A stretch of DNA of 42,847 nt from Actinomadura sp. KC06 (GCF_004348735.1 NZ_SMKT01000069.1:1-42847), one strand, 5' to 3'. Shown: positions 7,239-15,566, counted from the stretch's first letter. Notes: generated by a model not told the origin, from the sequence alone. Numbers and translations are program-made.

Positions 7239-8642
7239 TCAGGGACGCCACACCACGGCGGACGGCTTCTCCTGCGTGACCGTCACCGAGCCCTTCCAGT
7301 CGATGGACGAAGGCTGCGGCAGATACGAGTCGTCCAGGAAGAATCCCCGGTTGATGGACGTGACCGTGGCCGGTGCGCCATTGTCCCCGGACCCGGTCGG
7401 ACGGCGAAGGGCCTCGATCGACGCGATGTCGGAGACCGTCGTCCCCTCCGGCAGTTCGACGGTGGTGGCGACGGCGCCGTCACGGTCGATCGACCAGGTC
7501 GGCTGGTCGTGGTCGGACCGGTAGAGCGTGGACGGGTCGTCCTTGAGCCGGACGCCGAGCGCCACACCCGGCACCGAACCCGACCCCGTCGGGGAGCCCG
7601 TCTTCTTGGCGAACTCGACGAAAAGGTACGTGCGCTGGTCGCCGACCTCGCGTGTCGCCGGGTCGGACGGCGTCTCGATCTTCCCTTCGCGGGCCATCTC
7701 CTGCGCCGCGATCCGGTACGTCCACGGCTCGCGGTCCATGACGACCTCGCGGGCGCGGCCGTCCGGGCGCGTCCTGGACGCGTCGAGGAGGAAGCGCAGC
7801 GGCGGCTTCGGGGAGATCACGTCGCACATGTTGTTGTTGGACGTGCAGGTCTGCAGCACCGGATGGTCGCCCTCGTAGCGTCCCCGGAACTGGAGCGTCA
7901 TGTGCATCGGCGCCTGGTACACGGCGGTGCCGTCGACGCGGTCGCCGGACTCGTCCACCTCGACCCGGTAGACCCATTCGATGTCGGTCGTGCGTCCCCA
8001 GCGGGCCATCAGCGCGGGCGAGTCGGTGCCGCCGTCCTCGTTGCTCCACACCACCGAGTACTCGATGATCCGGTGCCCGGGCGCGGCGGCGGGCCGCGTC
8101 TCGTGCCACGCGACGAGCGGGGTGTCGGTGGTGGCGTTCTGGTACGGGTCGCCTAGCGGCCATCCCGTCCGTCCGACGACGATCGGAGCGTGACGCAGGG
8201 CGACGGCGTCGGCGTCCGGCACCTCGACGGCGGGCCGCTGGAGGGTGACGCGGTGGGCGGCGGACGCGCTCCCCCTCGCGAACCGCAGCGTGACCTCGTG
8301 CTTTCCGGGACCGACGTGCCCCAGGCCGAGGCTCCGGGACACCGGCTCGGACGACGGGACGACGAGGTCGGTCACGTGCCGTCCGTCCACCGAGATCGCC
8401 ACGACGGCGGCTTCGGCGCCCTTGCGGGCCCAGGAGACGCCGGGGGCGGAGGCGGCGAAGGAGATCACGGCCTCCCCGTCCCGCGGGGCCGTGAACGGCA
8501 GCGACTCCGCGGGCCCGTCGCGATGGACGTTGATCACGCCGGGGGCGCCGGCGGACGCGGGGGAGACGCAGAGGAGGAGGGGAGCGCCGGCGAGGGCGGC
8601 GCCGGTCAACGCGAGCACGGCATGACGCGCACGGTTTCTCAT
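7239..8642 (-). CDS. Exported protein of unknown function
   Basis: A 467-residue product with a clear signal peptide: basic n-region MRNRARH, hydrophobic core to about residue 28, and an ASA cleavage motif near residue 31. The mature part looks beta-rich, for example GEAVISFAASAPG and KHEVTLRFARG, as in secreted beta-sandwich proteins. It has a probable disulfide pair in QTCTSNNNMCDV. No catalytic motif, lipobox or membrane anchor was seen. I do not recognise the family. It is divergent from the small gene at 8973 across a 330-bp region containing a repeat array, so the two may share control. Confidence 0.75.
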   Translation of the reverse strand: MRNRARHAVLALTGAALAGAPLLLCVSPASAGAPGVINVHRDGPAESLPFTAPRDGEAVISFAASAPGVSWARKGAEAAVVAISVDGRHVTDLVVPSSEPVSRSLGLGHVGPGKHEVTLRFARGSASAAHRVTLQRPAVEVPDADAVALRHAPIVVGRTGWPLGDPYQNATTDTPLVAWHETRPAAAPGHRIIEYSVVWSNEDGGTDSPALMARWGRTTDIEWVYRVEVDESGDRVDGTAVYQAPMHMTLQFRGRYEGDHPVLQTCTSNNNMCDVISPKPPLRFLLDASRTRPDGRAREVVMDREPWTYRIAAQEMAREGKIETPSDPATREVGDQRTYLFVEFAKKTGSPTGSGSVPGVALGVRLKDDPSTLYRSDHDQPTWSIDRDGAVATTVELPEGTTVSDIASIEALRRPTGSGDNGAPATVTSINRGFFLDDSYLPQPSSIDWKGSVTVTQEKPSAVVWRP

Positions 8643-8972
8643 GATCAGCGAAACTAGGCCGCGTGTGTTGCGTTCCGGTGAAGTCCCGGTCCCCCGTGGG
8701 TGTCGGGTTCATGGTGGTTGCGACCGCACCGCGGCGACGGCTGCGTAGCGTGGCGGCGCGTGCCGGTGTGCGTGAAGATCCGTTTGTGAAAGCGCGACAC
8801 GGCAGGGGCTGCTTGGTCTGGAGGTATATGTCGGTACGGTCGGACGGGTACCGTGCCGATCAACCACCAATGCCGATCATCCGACTGTGCCGATCCACCA
8901 CCAGGCCGATCACCCCTGGTGCCGATCGACCACCAGTGCCGATCACAGACATCGCCGATCTCCGGAGGCAGC
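8643..8972. promoter_or_regulatory. Divergent intergenic region with dyads and repeat array
   Basis: 330 bp between the exported protein (minus) and the small gene at 8973 (plus). From left to right it holds an uneventful 170 bp, a possible plus-strand promoter TTGGTC (8813-8818) N16 TACGGT (8835-8840), the dyad CGGTAC-N10-GTACCG (8832-8853), and then the GCCGATC array at 8855-8960. A ribosome site GGAGG follows, five bases before GTG 8973. Confidence 0.5.
8855..8960 (+). repeat. Seven-copy GCCGATC array with alternating CACCAG/CTGGTG arms
   Basis: GCCGATC occurs at 8855, 8872, 8889, 8905, 8921, 8938 and 8954, that is at steps of 17, 17, 16, 16, 17 and 16 bases. Copies 1, 3 and 5 are followed by ACCACCA; copies 2, 4 and 6 by more variable spacers, giving a 33-34-bp higher-order period. 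CTGGTG (8916-8921) can pair with CACCAG on its left (8899-8904) or on its right (8931-8936), giving two mutually exclusive hairpins. The array ends 13 bases before the start codon of the next gene. Confidence 0.8.
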
Positions 8973-9413
8973 GTGACCGACCCCGAGCAGGTACTTCGCT
9001 CTGCGGAGGAGCGGGAGACGGTGAACGGCGCCGTCCGCGCGCTGCGGACCGCCGCCCCGTCCGGATGGGAGCGGCTCGACTTCGAGTTCCGCGCGACGGT
9101 CGGCATCGACAGCGCGTCCCTGGAGGTCGAGGGCCCGGACGGCGAGCGCCGCACGGCCATGCCGCCCGGCCAGGCCGTCGGGAAGATGGACGAGCTGCGC
9201 CGCGTCATGTACCGGCAGGGCAAGGGCGCCTGGTTCACCGCCCGCCTCCAGGTCGAGCGCTCGGGCCGGTTCAGTGCCGAGTTCGACTACGACGGCGAAC
9301 CGGACTTCACGCCGCCGCTCACGTCGTCCGCGTACGCGATGGACCTCGACCGCTTCCCCCGCACGGACGAGCACATCCCCGACTGGCTCCGCGAAAAACT
9401 CAGCGACGCCTAG
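8973..9413 (+). CDS. Small cytosolic protein, possibly YezG/DUF600-type immunity-like
   Basis: A 146-residue acidic soluble protein with no signal peptide or membrane segment. GTG 8973 is chosen for its strong GGAGG five bases upstream; reading further upstream only translates the repeat array. The layout is a conserved PSGWERLDFEFRATVG strand pair, LRRVMYRQGKGAWFTARLQV, then FSAEFDYDGEPDF and DLDRFPRTDEHIPDWL. This order resembles the YezG/DUF600 family and similar proteins associated with polymorphic toxins. I offer that only as a weak match; no toxin gene is adjacent. The array directly upstream suggests tight control. Confidence 0.6.
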   Translation: MTDPEQVLRSAEERETVNGAVRALRTAAPSGWERLDFEFRATVGIDSASLEVEGPDGERRTAMPPGQAVGKMDELRRVMYRQGKGAWFTARLQVERSGRFSAEFDYDGEPDFTPPLTSSAYAMDLDRFPRTDEHIPDWLREKLSDA

Positions 9414-9479
9414 CCTGACCTGACGAGGAGACCAGCGTGACGGGACGGGGCAGGGGGTTGGGCAGGGCAGACTTGAAGC

Positions 9480-10688
9480 GTGCCCTCGACCCTTCCTGAC
9501 GGCGAACCCGTCCCCGCGGACGGTGCATTGCCCCGCCGCTCCCTAGACGGCCTTGGAACGCGGCCGTTCGCGTTCTACGTGCATGTGCCGTTCTGTGTGA
9601 CGCGCTGCGGGTACTGCGATTTCAACACCTACACGGCTACGGAGCTGGGTCCGGGGGCTAGCCGTGACTCCTACGCCGAGACCGCCGTCCAAGAGGTACG
9701 GATGGCCCGGCGGGTGCTGGGCGACGTTGACCTGCCCGTCGAGACGGTTTTCGTGGGCGGTGGCACTCCGACTCTCCTGCCGGCCGACGATCTGGGACGC
9801 GTCCTGGACGCGATCGACACCGAGTTCGGGCTCGCACCAGGCGCGGAGGTCACGACGGAGGCCAATCCCGAGTCGGTGGACGAGAGATACGTGGGCCGCC
9901 TGCGGGAAGTCGGGTTCACGCGCATTTCGTACGGGATGCAGAGCGCGCGCGAGCACGTCCTGGCCGTCCTGGAGCGCGCGCATACGCCGGGACGCGTTCC
10001 GCAGGTAGTGGACTGGACGCGACGGGCAGGGTTCGAGCACATCAACCTGGACCTCATCTATGGGACGCCAGGCGAAACCGACGACGACTGGCGGGCCTCG
10101 GTAGAAGCCGCCCTGAACGCTGACCCCGACCACGTGTCGGCATATGCGCTCATCGTCGAAGACGGCACACGCCTGGCCGCGCAGGTCCGGAGAGGCGAAC
10201 TGACGGCGCCCGACGACGACGCCATGGCCGACCGCTACCTGATCGCGGACGAGATGCTGTCCGCCCACGGCCTGCACTGGTACGAGATCTCCAACTGGGC
10301 GACGAATCCCAGCGCCGCCTGCCGCCACAACATGCTGTATTGGACGGGCGCCGACTGGTGGGGCGTCGGGCCGGGCGCGCACAGCCACGTAGGCGGAACC
10401 CGCTGGTGGAACGTCAAACACCCCGCCGCCTACGCAGCCCGGCTAGCAGAACGCACGACCCCCGCACACGCCAGAGAGATCCTGGACGACGACGACCGGC
10501 GCATTGAGCGCATCATGCTCGAACTGAGACTCGCCAAGGGCTGCCCCACCGACTTGCTGGACGACAAGGCCGTCCGCAAGGCGATAGACGACGGCCTCCT
10601 TGATCCCGCCCCCTACGAGCAAGGCCGCGCGGTCCTCACCCTGCGAGGACGCCTCCTAGCCGACGCCGTAGTCCGCGACCTGACCTGA
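9480..10688 (+). CDS. hemW: Radical SAM heme chaperone HemW-like
   Basis: A 402-residue radical SAM protein. The CxxxCxxC cluster motif is C39-V-T-R-C43-G-Y-C46, followed by DFNTYT. Further family markers are VFVGGGTPTLL, EANPESV, RISYGMQSA, the HemN-like motif CRHNMLYWTGADWWGVGPGA, and the C-terminal winged-helix region. It was long annotated as oxygen-independent coproporphyrinogen III oxidase. The motif HNMxYW and the length fit HemW, which delivers heme to acceptor proteins, better than true HemN. GTG 9480 lacks a strong ribosome site, and a nearby GTG at 9437 with GAGGAG opens only a 20-codon frame. Convergent with the DUF3097 gene, six bases apart. Confidence 0.92.
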   Translation: MPSTLPDGEPVPADGALPRRSLDGLGTRPFAFYVHVPFCVTRCGYCDFNTYTATELGPGASRDSYAETAVQEVRMARRVLGDVDLPVETVFVGGGTPTLLPADDLGRVLDAIDTEFGLAPGAEVTTEANPESVDERYVGRLREVGFTRISYGMQSAREHVLAVLERAHTPGRVPQVVDWTRRAGFEHINLDLIYGTPGETDDDWRASVEAALNADPDHVSAYALIVEDGTRLAAQVRRGELTAPDDDAMADRYLIADEMLSAHGLHWYEISNWATNPSAACRHNMLYWTGADWWGVGPGAHSHVGGTRWWNVKHPAAYAARLAERTTPAHAREILDDDDRRIERIMLELRLAKGCPTDLLDDKAVRKAIDDGLLDPAPYEQGRAVLTLRGRLLADAVVRDLT

Positions 10689-10694
10689 ACTGGG

Positions 10695-11522
10695 TCAACA
10701 CGTCACGAAATCGATGAGTTCTTCCACGCGGCCTAGGAGGGCGGGCTCCAGGTCCGTGTAGTTGTTCACCGAACCCAGGATGCGTTTCCAGGCCGCGCCC
10801 GTGTCGTCACCCCAGCCCAGCTCGGCGACCACGCCCTCCTTCCACGGAATGCCACGAGGGATGCGCGGCCAGGCGCGGATGCCCACGGACGCGGGCTTGA
10901 CCGCCTCCCAGATGTCGATGAACGGATGCCCGGTGACGAGGACGTGCGGCGACGAGACCCGCGCCGCGATCCGGGACTCCTTGGAGCCGTCCACGAGATG
11001 GTCGACGAGGACGCCGAGGCGGCGGTCGTCGTCCGGGCCGAACTCCTCGACGATGGCGGGCAGGTCGTCCACGCCTTCCAGGTACTCCACGACGACGCCC
11101 TCGACCCGCAGATCGTGGCCCCAGATCTTCTCGACCAGCTCGGCGTCGTGGACGCCCTCCACGTAGATCCGGCTCTCCTTGGCGACCTTCGCCCGCAGCC
11201 CCTGGACGGCGATCGACCCCGACGCGGAACGCGCCGGCCGTCCGCCCGGCCGTCCGCTGGGCGCCGCGCTGGGCCGGACGAGCGTGACGGGCTTGCCGTC
11301 GATGAGGAATCCGGACTTGGTCAGCGGGAACACGCGCCGCTTGCCGAACCGGTCCTCCAGGGTGACGCCGAACTTGTCGCAGCCGACGACGGCGCCGCAG
11401 AAACCGCTGTCGGGGTCTTCGGCGACCAGGCCGTGCTCGGCCGGGACCTCCGGGATCTGGCCCTTGCGGGGCCTGCGCCAGTCGCCGGCCAGCACATCGT
11501 TGCCGTATTTCTTACTCCGCAC
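10695..11522 (-). CDS. DUF3097 family protein
   Basis: A soluble protein of about 275 residues that I recognise as DUF3097, a family largely restricted to actinobacteria and commonly placed near hemW and hrcA. Conserved blocks are KYGNDVLAGDWRRPRKG at the N terminus, RIYVEGVHDAELVEKIWG in the middle, then LGVLVDHLVDGSKESRIA and VTGHPFIDIWEAVKP. The EGxxDAExxxKxWG and VDHLxxGSKE blocks resemble a TOPRIM-like acidic pattern, which would suggest nucleic-acid metal chemistry; that is inference. GTG at 11520-11522 gives the family's usual start; an in-frame ATG at 11532-11534 is the alternative. Divergent from hrcA. Confidence 0.8.
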   Translation of the reverse strand: MRSKKYGNDVLAGDWRRPRKGQIPEVPAEHGLVAEDPDSGFCGAVVGCDKFGVTLEDRFGKRRVFPLTKSGFLIDGKPVTLVRPSAAPSGRPGGRPARSASGSIAVQGLRAKVAKESRIYVEGVHDAELVEKIWGHDLRVEGVVVEYLEGVDDLPAIVEEFGPDDDRRLGVLVDHLVDGSKESRIAARVSSPHVLVTGHPFIDIWEAVKPASVGIRAWPRIPRGIPWKEGVVAELGWGDDTGAAWKRILGSVNNYTDLEPALLGRVEELIDFVTC

Positions 11523-11736
11523 GGGTCCGCACATTAACCCGGCGGGACGCCCGTCCGGCGTCGCCCCTCGTCCCTCGGCGTGGCGCGGGTGCTCCACGCT
11601 GGAGCCGGGCGGGTCCTCCGGGTGCGGGGCGGGCGCGTCCTACGGGAATGGGAGCCTGTGTCCGGAACGGATAGGATCGCGCAGCCGTGCGGCGAGTCCG
11701 CGCGGGCACTCCAGACGGGGCCTGCGGGCCGTACAA

Positions 11737-11763
11737 TTGGCACTCGGGAGTATGGAGTGCCAG
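11737..11763 (+). promoter_or_regulatory. CIRCE operator of hrcA-dnaJ
   Basis: TTGGCACTC (11737-11745), nine bases, GAGTGCCAG (11755-11763). This is the CIRCE inverted repeat (consensus TTAGCACTC-N9-GAGTGCTAA) with exact spacing and one G/C substitution in each arm, arranged symmetrically so the dyad is preserved. It lies 54 bp before the hrcA start. TACAAT (11732-11737) directly before it is a probable -10 box, so bound HrcA would block the transcription start. A lone half-site GCACTC sits at 11706-11711. Confidence 0.92.
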
Positions 11764-11816
11764 CGGCGCGGGGGGCGCCGGCGGCACGGGCCCGGCGGGA
11801 CGAAGGAGGTGACCAG

Positions 11817-12830
11817 GTGCTGGACGACCGGAAGCTCGCCGTCCTGCGCGCCATCGTGGAGGACTTCGTCTCCACCAACGAGCCGGTGGGCTCGAAGGCG
11901 CTGGCGGACCGGCACAACCTCGGCGTGTCCCCGGCCACCATCCGCAACGACATGGCGGTGCTGGAGGAGCAGGGGTACATCACCCAGCCGCACACCAGCG
12001 CCGGACGCGTCCCCACCGACAAGGGCTACCGGCTGTTCGTCGACCGGCTGTCCACGATCAAGCCGCTGTCGGTCGCCGAGCGCCGCGCGATCGAGACGTT
12101 CCTGTCCGGCGCGTACGACCTCGACGACGTCGTCGGCCGGACGGTGCGGCTGCTCGCGCAGCTCACCCGGCAGGTCGCCGTCGTGCAGTACCCGTCGCTG
12201 ACGCGCTCGTCGGTGCGGCACGTCGAGCTGGTCCCGGTCGCCGAGGGGCGGCTGCTGCTCGTCCTGATCACCAACACCGGCCGGGTCGAGCAGCGCGTGA
12301 TCGAGGCGGGCGGCACGGTGTCGGAGGAATCGATCGGGCACCTGCGGGCGTTGCTCAACACGTGCCTCGACGGGCTGGGCCTCGGCGACGTCCCGACCGC
12401 GGTCGCGGACCTGCCCGACAAGGTGGGGCCGGACGAGCGCCCGCTCGCCGCGGCGGTGCTGTCGGTGCTGCTGGAGACCCTCGTCGAGAAGCACGAAGAG
12501 AAGATCGTCTTCGCCGGTGCGGCCAACCTCGCCGCGGTGGACTTCTCGCAGAGCCTGAGGGAGGTTCTCGTGGCGCTCGAAGAGCAGGTGGTGCTGATGC
12601 GGCTGCTCGGCGAGACCGGCGATTCCTCTAAAGTTACGGTGCGGATCGGCACCGAGAACCCCGATCTGGGGCTCCGGTCGACCTCGGTCGTCGCCGCCGA
12701 CTACGGCGTGGGCGACCTCACACTGGCCCGGCTGGGAGTGCTCGGGCCTACACGCATGGATTACCCCAGCACGATGGGAGCGGTACGGGCAGTGGCACGC
12801 TACGTGGGACAGATCCTGGCGGGGTCGTAA
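11817..12830 (+). CDS. hrcA: Heat-inducible transcription repressor HrcA
   Basis: A 337-residue repressor that binds CIRCE elements and needs GroEL-type chaperonin to stay active. Residues 1-75 hold the winged helix-turn-helix: DRKLAVLRAIVEDFV, GVSPATIRNDMAVLEEQGYI, and HTSAGRVPTDKGYR, all highly conserved. The GAF-like dimerisation domain follows, ending with TMGAVRAVARYVGQIL. GTG 11817 is fixed by a near-perfect Shine-Dalgarno AAGGAGGTGA ending six bases before it. It is preceded by its own CIRCE and abuts dnaJ with no gap, so the pair is an autoregulated operon. It probably also represses groEL genes elsewhere. Confidence 0.97.
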   Translation: MLDDRKLAVLRAIVEDFVSTNEPVGSKALADRHNLGVSPATIRNDMAVLEEQGYITQPHTSAGRVPTDKGYRLFVDRLSTIKPLSVAERRAIETFLSGAYDLDDVVGRTVRLLAQLTRQVAVVQYPSLTRSSVRHVELVPVAEGRLLLVLITNTGRVEQRVIEAGGTVSEESIGHLRALLNTCLDGLGLGDVPTAVADLPDKVGPDERPLAAAVLSVLLETLVEKHEEKIVFAGAANLAAVDFSQSLREVLVALEEQVVLMRLLGETGDSSKVTVRIGTENPDLGLRSTSVVAADYGVGDLTLARLGVLGPTRMDYPSTMGAVRAVARYVGQILAGS

Positions 12831-13964
12831 GTGGCCAACGACTACTATGCGACCCTGGGCGTCCGGCGGGACGCCAGCGCCGACGAGGTCAAGAGGGCCT
12901 ATCGCCGGCTCGCGCGGGAGCTCCACCCGGACGTCAACCCGGATCCGGAGACCCAGGACAGGTTCAAGGAGATCACCCAGGCGTACGAGGTGCTCTCCGA
13001 CCCGAAGAAGCGCGAGATGTACGACCTGGGCGCCGACCCGTTCGCGCCGGGCGGCGGGGCGGGCGCCGGCGGCTTCGGCGGCGCCGGGTTCCCGTTCAGC
13101 GACATCATGGACGCGTTCTTCGGCACCGCGACGTCGCGGGGCCCGCGGACCCGGGCGCGGCGCGGCCGGAACGCGACGCTGCCGGTCGAGCTCGTCCTCA
13201 GCGAGACCGCGTTCGGCACGACCCGCGAGCTGTCCATCGACACCGCCGTGGTCTGCACCGGCTGCGAGGGGTCGGGCTGCGCGCCCGGCACCCACCCGGA
13301 CACGTGCGAGACGTGCCACGGGCGCGGCGAGGTGCAGCAGGTCCAGCGGTCGTTCCTCGGCCAGGTCATGACGGCCAGGCCCTGCCCGGCGTGCGGCGGG
13401 TTCGGCTCGGTGATCCGCAACCCGTGCACCGAGTGCTCGGGGGACGGCCGCGTCCGCACCCGCCGGACCGTCAAGGTCAAGATCCCGGCGGGGGTGGAGA
13501 ACGGCATCCACATCCAGCTCGCCGGGGAGGGCGAGGTCGGTCCCGGCGGCGGCCCGCCCGGCGACCTGTTCCTGCAGATCGTGGAGAAGCCGCACCCGAT
13601 CTTCGAGCGGGAGGGCGACGACCTGCACTGCACGGTCGAGATCCCGATGACGGCGGCGGCGCTCGGCACCAGCGTCACCATCGAGACGCTGGACGCCGCC
13701 GAGAGCGTCGACATCAAGCCCGGCACGCAGTCCGGGCAGGTCATCACGCTGTACAACCGGGGCGTCCGGCACCTCAACGAGAGCGGCCGCGGCGACCTGA
13801 TGATCCACGTGAACGTGGAGACGCCGAACCGGCTCGACGAGGAGCAGGAGGAGCTGCTGCGGCAGCTCGCCGCCCTGCGCGGCGAGGAACGCCCGCCCGG
13901 CAAGTTCGCGCCGGGGCAGCGCGGCATGTTCTCCCGCCTCAAGGACGTCTTCAACCAGCACTGA
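12831..13964 (+). CDS. dnaJ: Chaperone DnaJ (DnaJ2 type)
   Basis: A 377-residue type I Hsp40 that stimulates DnaK ATPase and hands over unfolded clients. The J domain is at residues 1-70 with HPD at 32-34. A short Gly/Phe-rich linker (GGGAGAGGFGGAGFPF) precedes four zinc-binding repeats CTGCEGSG, CETCHGRG, CPACGGFG and CTECSGDG. The substrate-binding C-terminal domains and dimerisation tail complete the protein. GTG 12831 begins directly after the hrcA stop, indicating coupled translation under the CIRCE operator. The hrcA-dnaJ arrangement separate from dnaK-grpE marks this as the second actinobacterial DnaJ. Confidence 0.97.
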   Translation: MANDYYATLGVRRDASADEVKRAYRRLARELHPDVNPDPETQDRFKEITQAYEVLSDPKKREMYDLGADPFAPGGGAGAGGFGGAGFPFSDIMDAFFGTATSRGPRTRARRGRNATLPVELVLSETAFGTTRELSIDTAVVCTGCEGSGCAPGTHPDTCETCHGRGEVQQVQRSFLGQVMTARPCPACGGFGSVIRNPCTECSGDGRVRTRRTVKVKIPAGVENGIHIQLAGEGEVGPGGGPPGDLFLQIVEKPHPIFEREGDDLHCTVEIPMTAAALGTSVTIETLDAAESVDIKPGTQSGQVITLYNRGVRHLNESGRGDLMIHVNVETPNRLDEEQEELLRQLAALRGEERPPGKFAPGQRGMFSRLKDVFNQH

Positions 13965-13973
13965 AGAGCAGCG

Positions 13974-14000
13974 GCGGCGGCCTACGAGGAAGGCCGCCGC
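13974..14000 (+). terminator. Hairpin after dnaJ
   Basis: GCGGCGGCC (13974-13982), loop TACGAGGAA, GGCCGCCGC (13992-14000): a perfect 9-bp stem starting ten bases past the dnaJ stop. No T run follows, as is common for actinobacterial stem-only terminators. It may reduce rather than block read-through into rsmE. Confidence 0.5.
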
Positions 14001-14023
14001 GGCACCTCAGAGCGTGGAGACGA

Positions 14024-14057
14024 GTGAACCTGGACGACCCGTGAGCCTGGACGATCA
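14024..14057 (+). repeat. 17-bp tandem pair before rsmE
   Basis: GTGAACCTGGACGACCC (14024-14040) is followed at once by GTGAGCCTGGACGATCA (14041-14057), 14 of 17 identical. It lies in the dnaJ-rsmE gap, 22 bp before the rsmE start, and is not part of a supported gene. Confidence 0.75.
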
Positions 14058-14079
14058 CTGAATCCGCAGGGGGACGCGC

Positions 14080-14811
14080 ATGAGCCCGCCGGTCTTCCTC
14101 GCCGCTACGGACGCGCTGGAACGCGACGGCGTCGTCCTCGACGGGCCCGAGGGGCGGCACGCGGCGACCGTGCGGCGGCTGCGGCCCGGTGAGCGCGTCG
14201 ACCTGACCGACGGCGCGGGCCTCCTCGCCGAATGCGTCGTCGCCGAGGCGGGCCGCGCGTCCCTCACGCTGGACGTGCTGGCCCGGCACCGGCAGCCGCC
14301 GCCCTCGCCGCGCATCGTGGTCGTCCAGGCGCTCCCGAAGGGCGACAGGGGAGAGTTGGCCGTTGAGACGATGACCGAGGCCGGGGTGGACGAGATCGTC
14401 CCGTGGTCGGCGGCGCGGTGCGTCACGCAGTGGCGTCCCGAACGCCGCGAGAAGGCCCTCGGACGCTGGCGCAACACCGCACGCGAGGCCGGTAAGCAGG
14501 CGCGCCGCAGCCGCTTCCCCGAGATCGCCGACCTTGCGTCCACCGGTGACGTGGCCGGACGGGTCGCCGCCGCGTCCCTGGCGCTCGTCCTGCATGAGGG
14601 GGCCGAGGCGCCGCTCAGCGCCGTCGAGCCGCCCGCGCAGGGCGACATCATGGTCGTGGTAGGCCCCGAGGGCGGGATCACGGAGGAGGAACTGGAGCGC
14701 CTCGCCGAAGCGGGCGGACGCCCCACGAGGCTCGGCCCGACCGTCCTGCGCACATCGACGGCCGGAGTGGCGGCCGCGGCGGTCCTGCTAGCGGCGACCG
14801 GCCGCTGGTAA
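14080..14811 (+). CDS. rsmE: 16S rRNA (uracil1498-N3)-methyltransferase
   Basis: A 243-residue SPOUT-class enzyme that methylates U1498 of 16S rRNA with S-adenosylmethionine. The N-terminal PUA-like domain contains GRHAATVRRLRPGERVDLTDG (about residues 24-44). The trefoil-knot SAM-binding domain carries QALPKGDRGELAVETMTEAG, then VVVGPEGGITEEEL and LGPTVLRTSTAGVAAAAVLL, the family's diagnostic knot motifs. ATG 14080 has GCAGGGGGA upstream. Downstream of dnaJ as in M. tuberculosis. Its last codons and stop are repeated in degenerate form across the gap that follows. Confidence 0.95.
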   Translation: MSPPVFLAATDALERDGVVLDGPEGRHAATVRRLRPGERVDLTDGAGLLAECVVAEAGRASLTLDVLARHRQPPPSPRIVVVQALPKGDRGELAVETMTEAGVDEIVPWSAARCVTQWRPERREKALGRWRNTAREAGKQARRSRFPEIADLASTGDVAGRVAAASLALVLHEGAEAPLSAVEPPAQGDIMVVVGPEGGITEEELERLAEAGGRPTRLGPTVLRTSTAGVAAAAVLLAATGRW

Positions 14812-14880
14812 CGCGCCCCGCCGTATCTGGTAGCCGCCCCGCTGCTGGTAGCGCGCCCCGTCGCCGGCAGCGCGTCCCGT
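14805..14880 (+). repeat. Four degenerate units derived from the rsmE 3' end
   Basis: Units start at 14805 (CTGGTAACGCGCCCCG), 14827 (CTGGTAGCCGCCCCG), 14845 (CTGGTAGCGCGCCCCG) and 14864 (CCGGCAGCGCGTCCCG). The first contains the rsmE stop TAA (14809-14811); the next two keep TAG in the same place. The array fills the whole gap to the stop of the convergent gene at 14880. Confidence 0.8.
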
Positions 14881-15566
14881 CAGGAGCCTGCCGGGCCGGG
14901 GGCCTGGGCGGGTTCGCTGGTGACGGACGGGGTCGGCTCGTCGGTCGGGTCGGGGTCGGGCGTGGACGTGGTCGGCGTCGGCGACGTGGTCGGCGTCTGC
15001 GACGGCGTCTGGCCCGGGCAGGGCGTGGTCGACGGCGCGGGCGTCGGGTCCGCGCCGGGCGACGTGGCCGCGGACGGCGGGCTGGCCGGCGGCGGGATGC
15101 GGCAGGCCGAGATCCCCTGCGAGGGGCTGGCGCTCGGCGACACCGCGGCGCTCGGGTCGCCGCTCGTGCCGGCGCCGGGCGACGACGGGTCGGGGAACTG
15201 CGGGTCGCCGCCCGCGCCGGTGCGGTCGCCGCCGGCGGGGTCGCGGTCGCCGTCGGCCGTCCCGTTGCTGCCGACCGACTGCTGGATGAGGTCGATGGTC
15301 TGCGGTGCGGTCACGCCCAGCCCCGCGATCGCCACGGCCGCCGCCACGGCGAGGACGGGACGCGCCCAGTTGACGGTGAACCGGTCGAACCCGAGCCCGT
15401 AGCGGGCGAGGCCGAAACGTCCGAGACCGAACCGGCGGTTGGGGCCGTCGGTTATGCGGGCCCGGATGCGCTCCAGGCCGTCACCTGCGGGGTTGACCGT
15501 CTCCGCCTCCGCGTTCAGGGCGCGGCGGAGGACCTCGCCGTGCTCGTCGTGGGGGTCGGTGGTCAT
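14880..15566 (-). CDS. Single-span membrane protein, candidate anti-sigma factor
   Basis: A 228-residue protein. Residues 1-66 are cytosolic and charged (DEHGEVLRRALNAEAE, ERIRARITDG). One membrane helix spans about residues 68-88 (ARPVLAVAAAVAIAGLGV). Residues 95-228 form an extracytoplasmic Pro/Ser/Thr-rich tail (TPTTSPTPTTSTPDPDP). The start ATG shares ATGA with the stop of the sigma factor gene, so translation is coupled and a regulator role is likely. There is no HxxxCxxC zinc anti-sigma motif; the only two cysteines are in the outside tail. The function as anti-sigma is inferred from position and topology only. Confidence 0.65.
   Translation of the reverse strand: MTTDPHDEHGEVLRRALNAEAETVNPAGDGLERIRARITDGPNRRFGLGRFGLARYGLGFDRFTVNWARPVLAVAAAVAIAGLGVTAPQTIDLIQQSVGSNGTADGDRDPAGGDRTGAGGDPQFPDPSSPGAGTSGDPSAAVSPSASPSQGISACRIPPPASPPSAATSPGADPTPAPSTTPCPGQTPSQTPTTSPTPTTSTPDPDPTDEPTPSVTSEPAQAPGPAGS

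Noticed and set aside
8855..8960. Iterons of a plasmid or phage origin
   Set aside because: No replication initiator, partition gene or AT-rich unwinding region nearby; the surroundings are chromosomal core genes.
9437..9499. 20-codon frame with a good GAGGAG ribosome site before hemW
   Set aside because: No conserved feature or regulatory codon run; it overlaps the hemW start. Possibly the site serves hemW translation, but no gene is supported.
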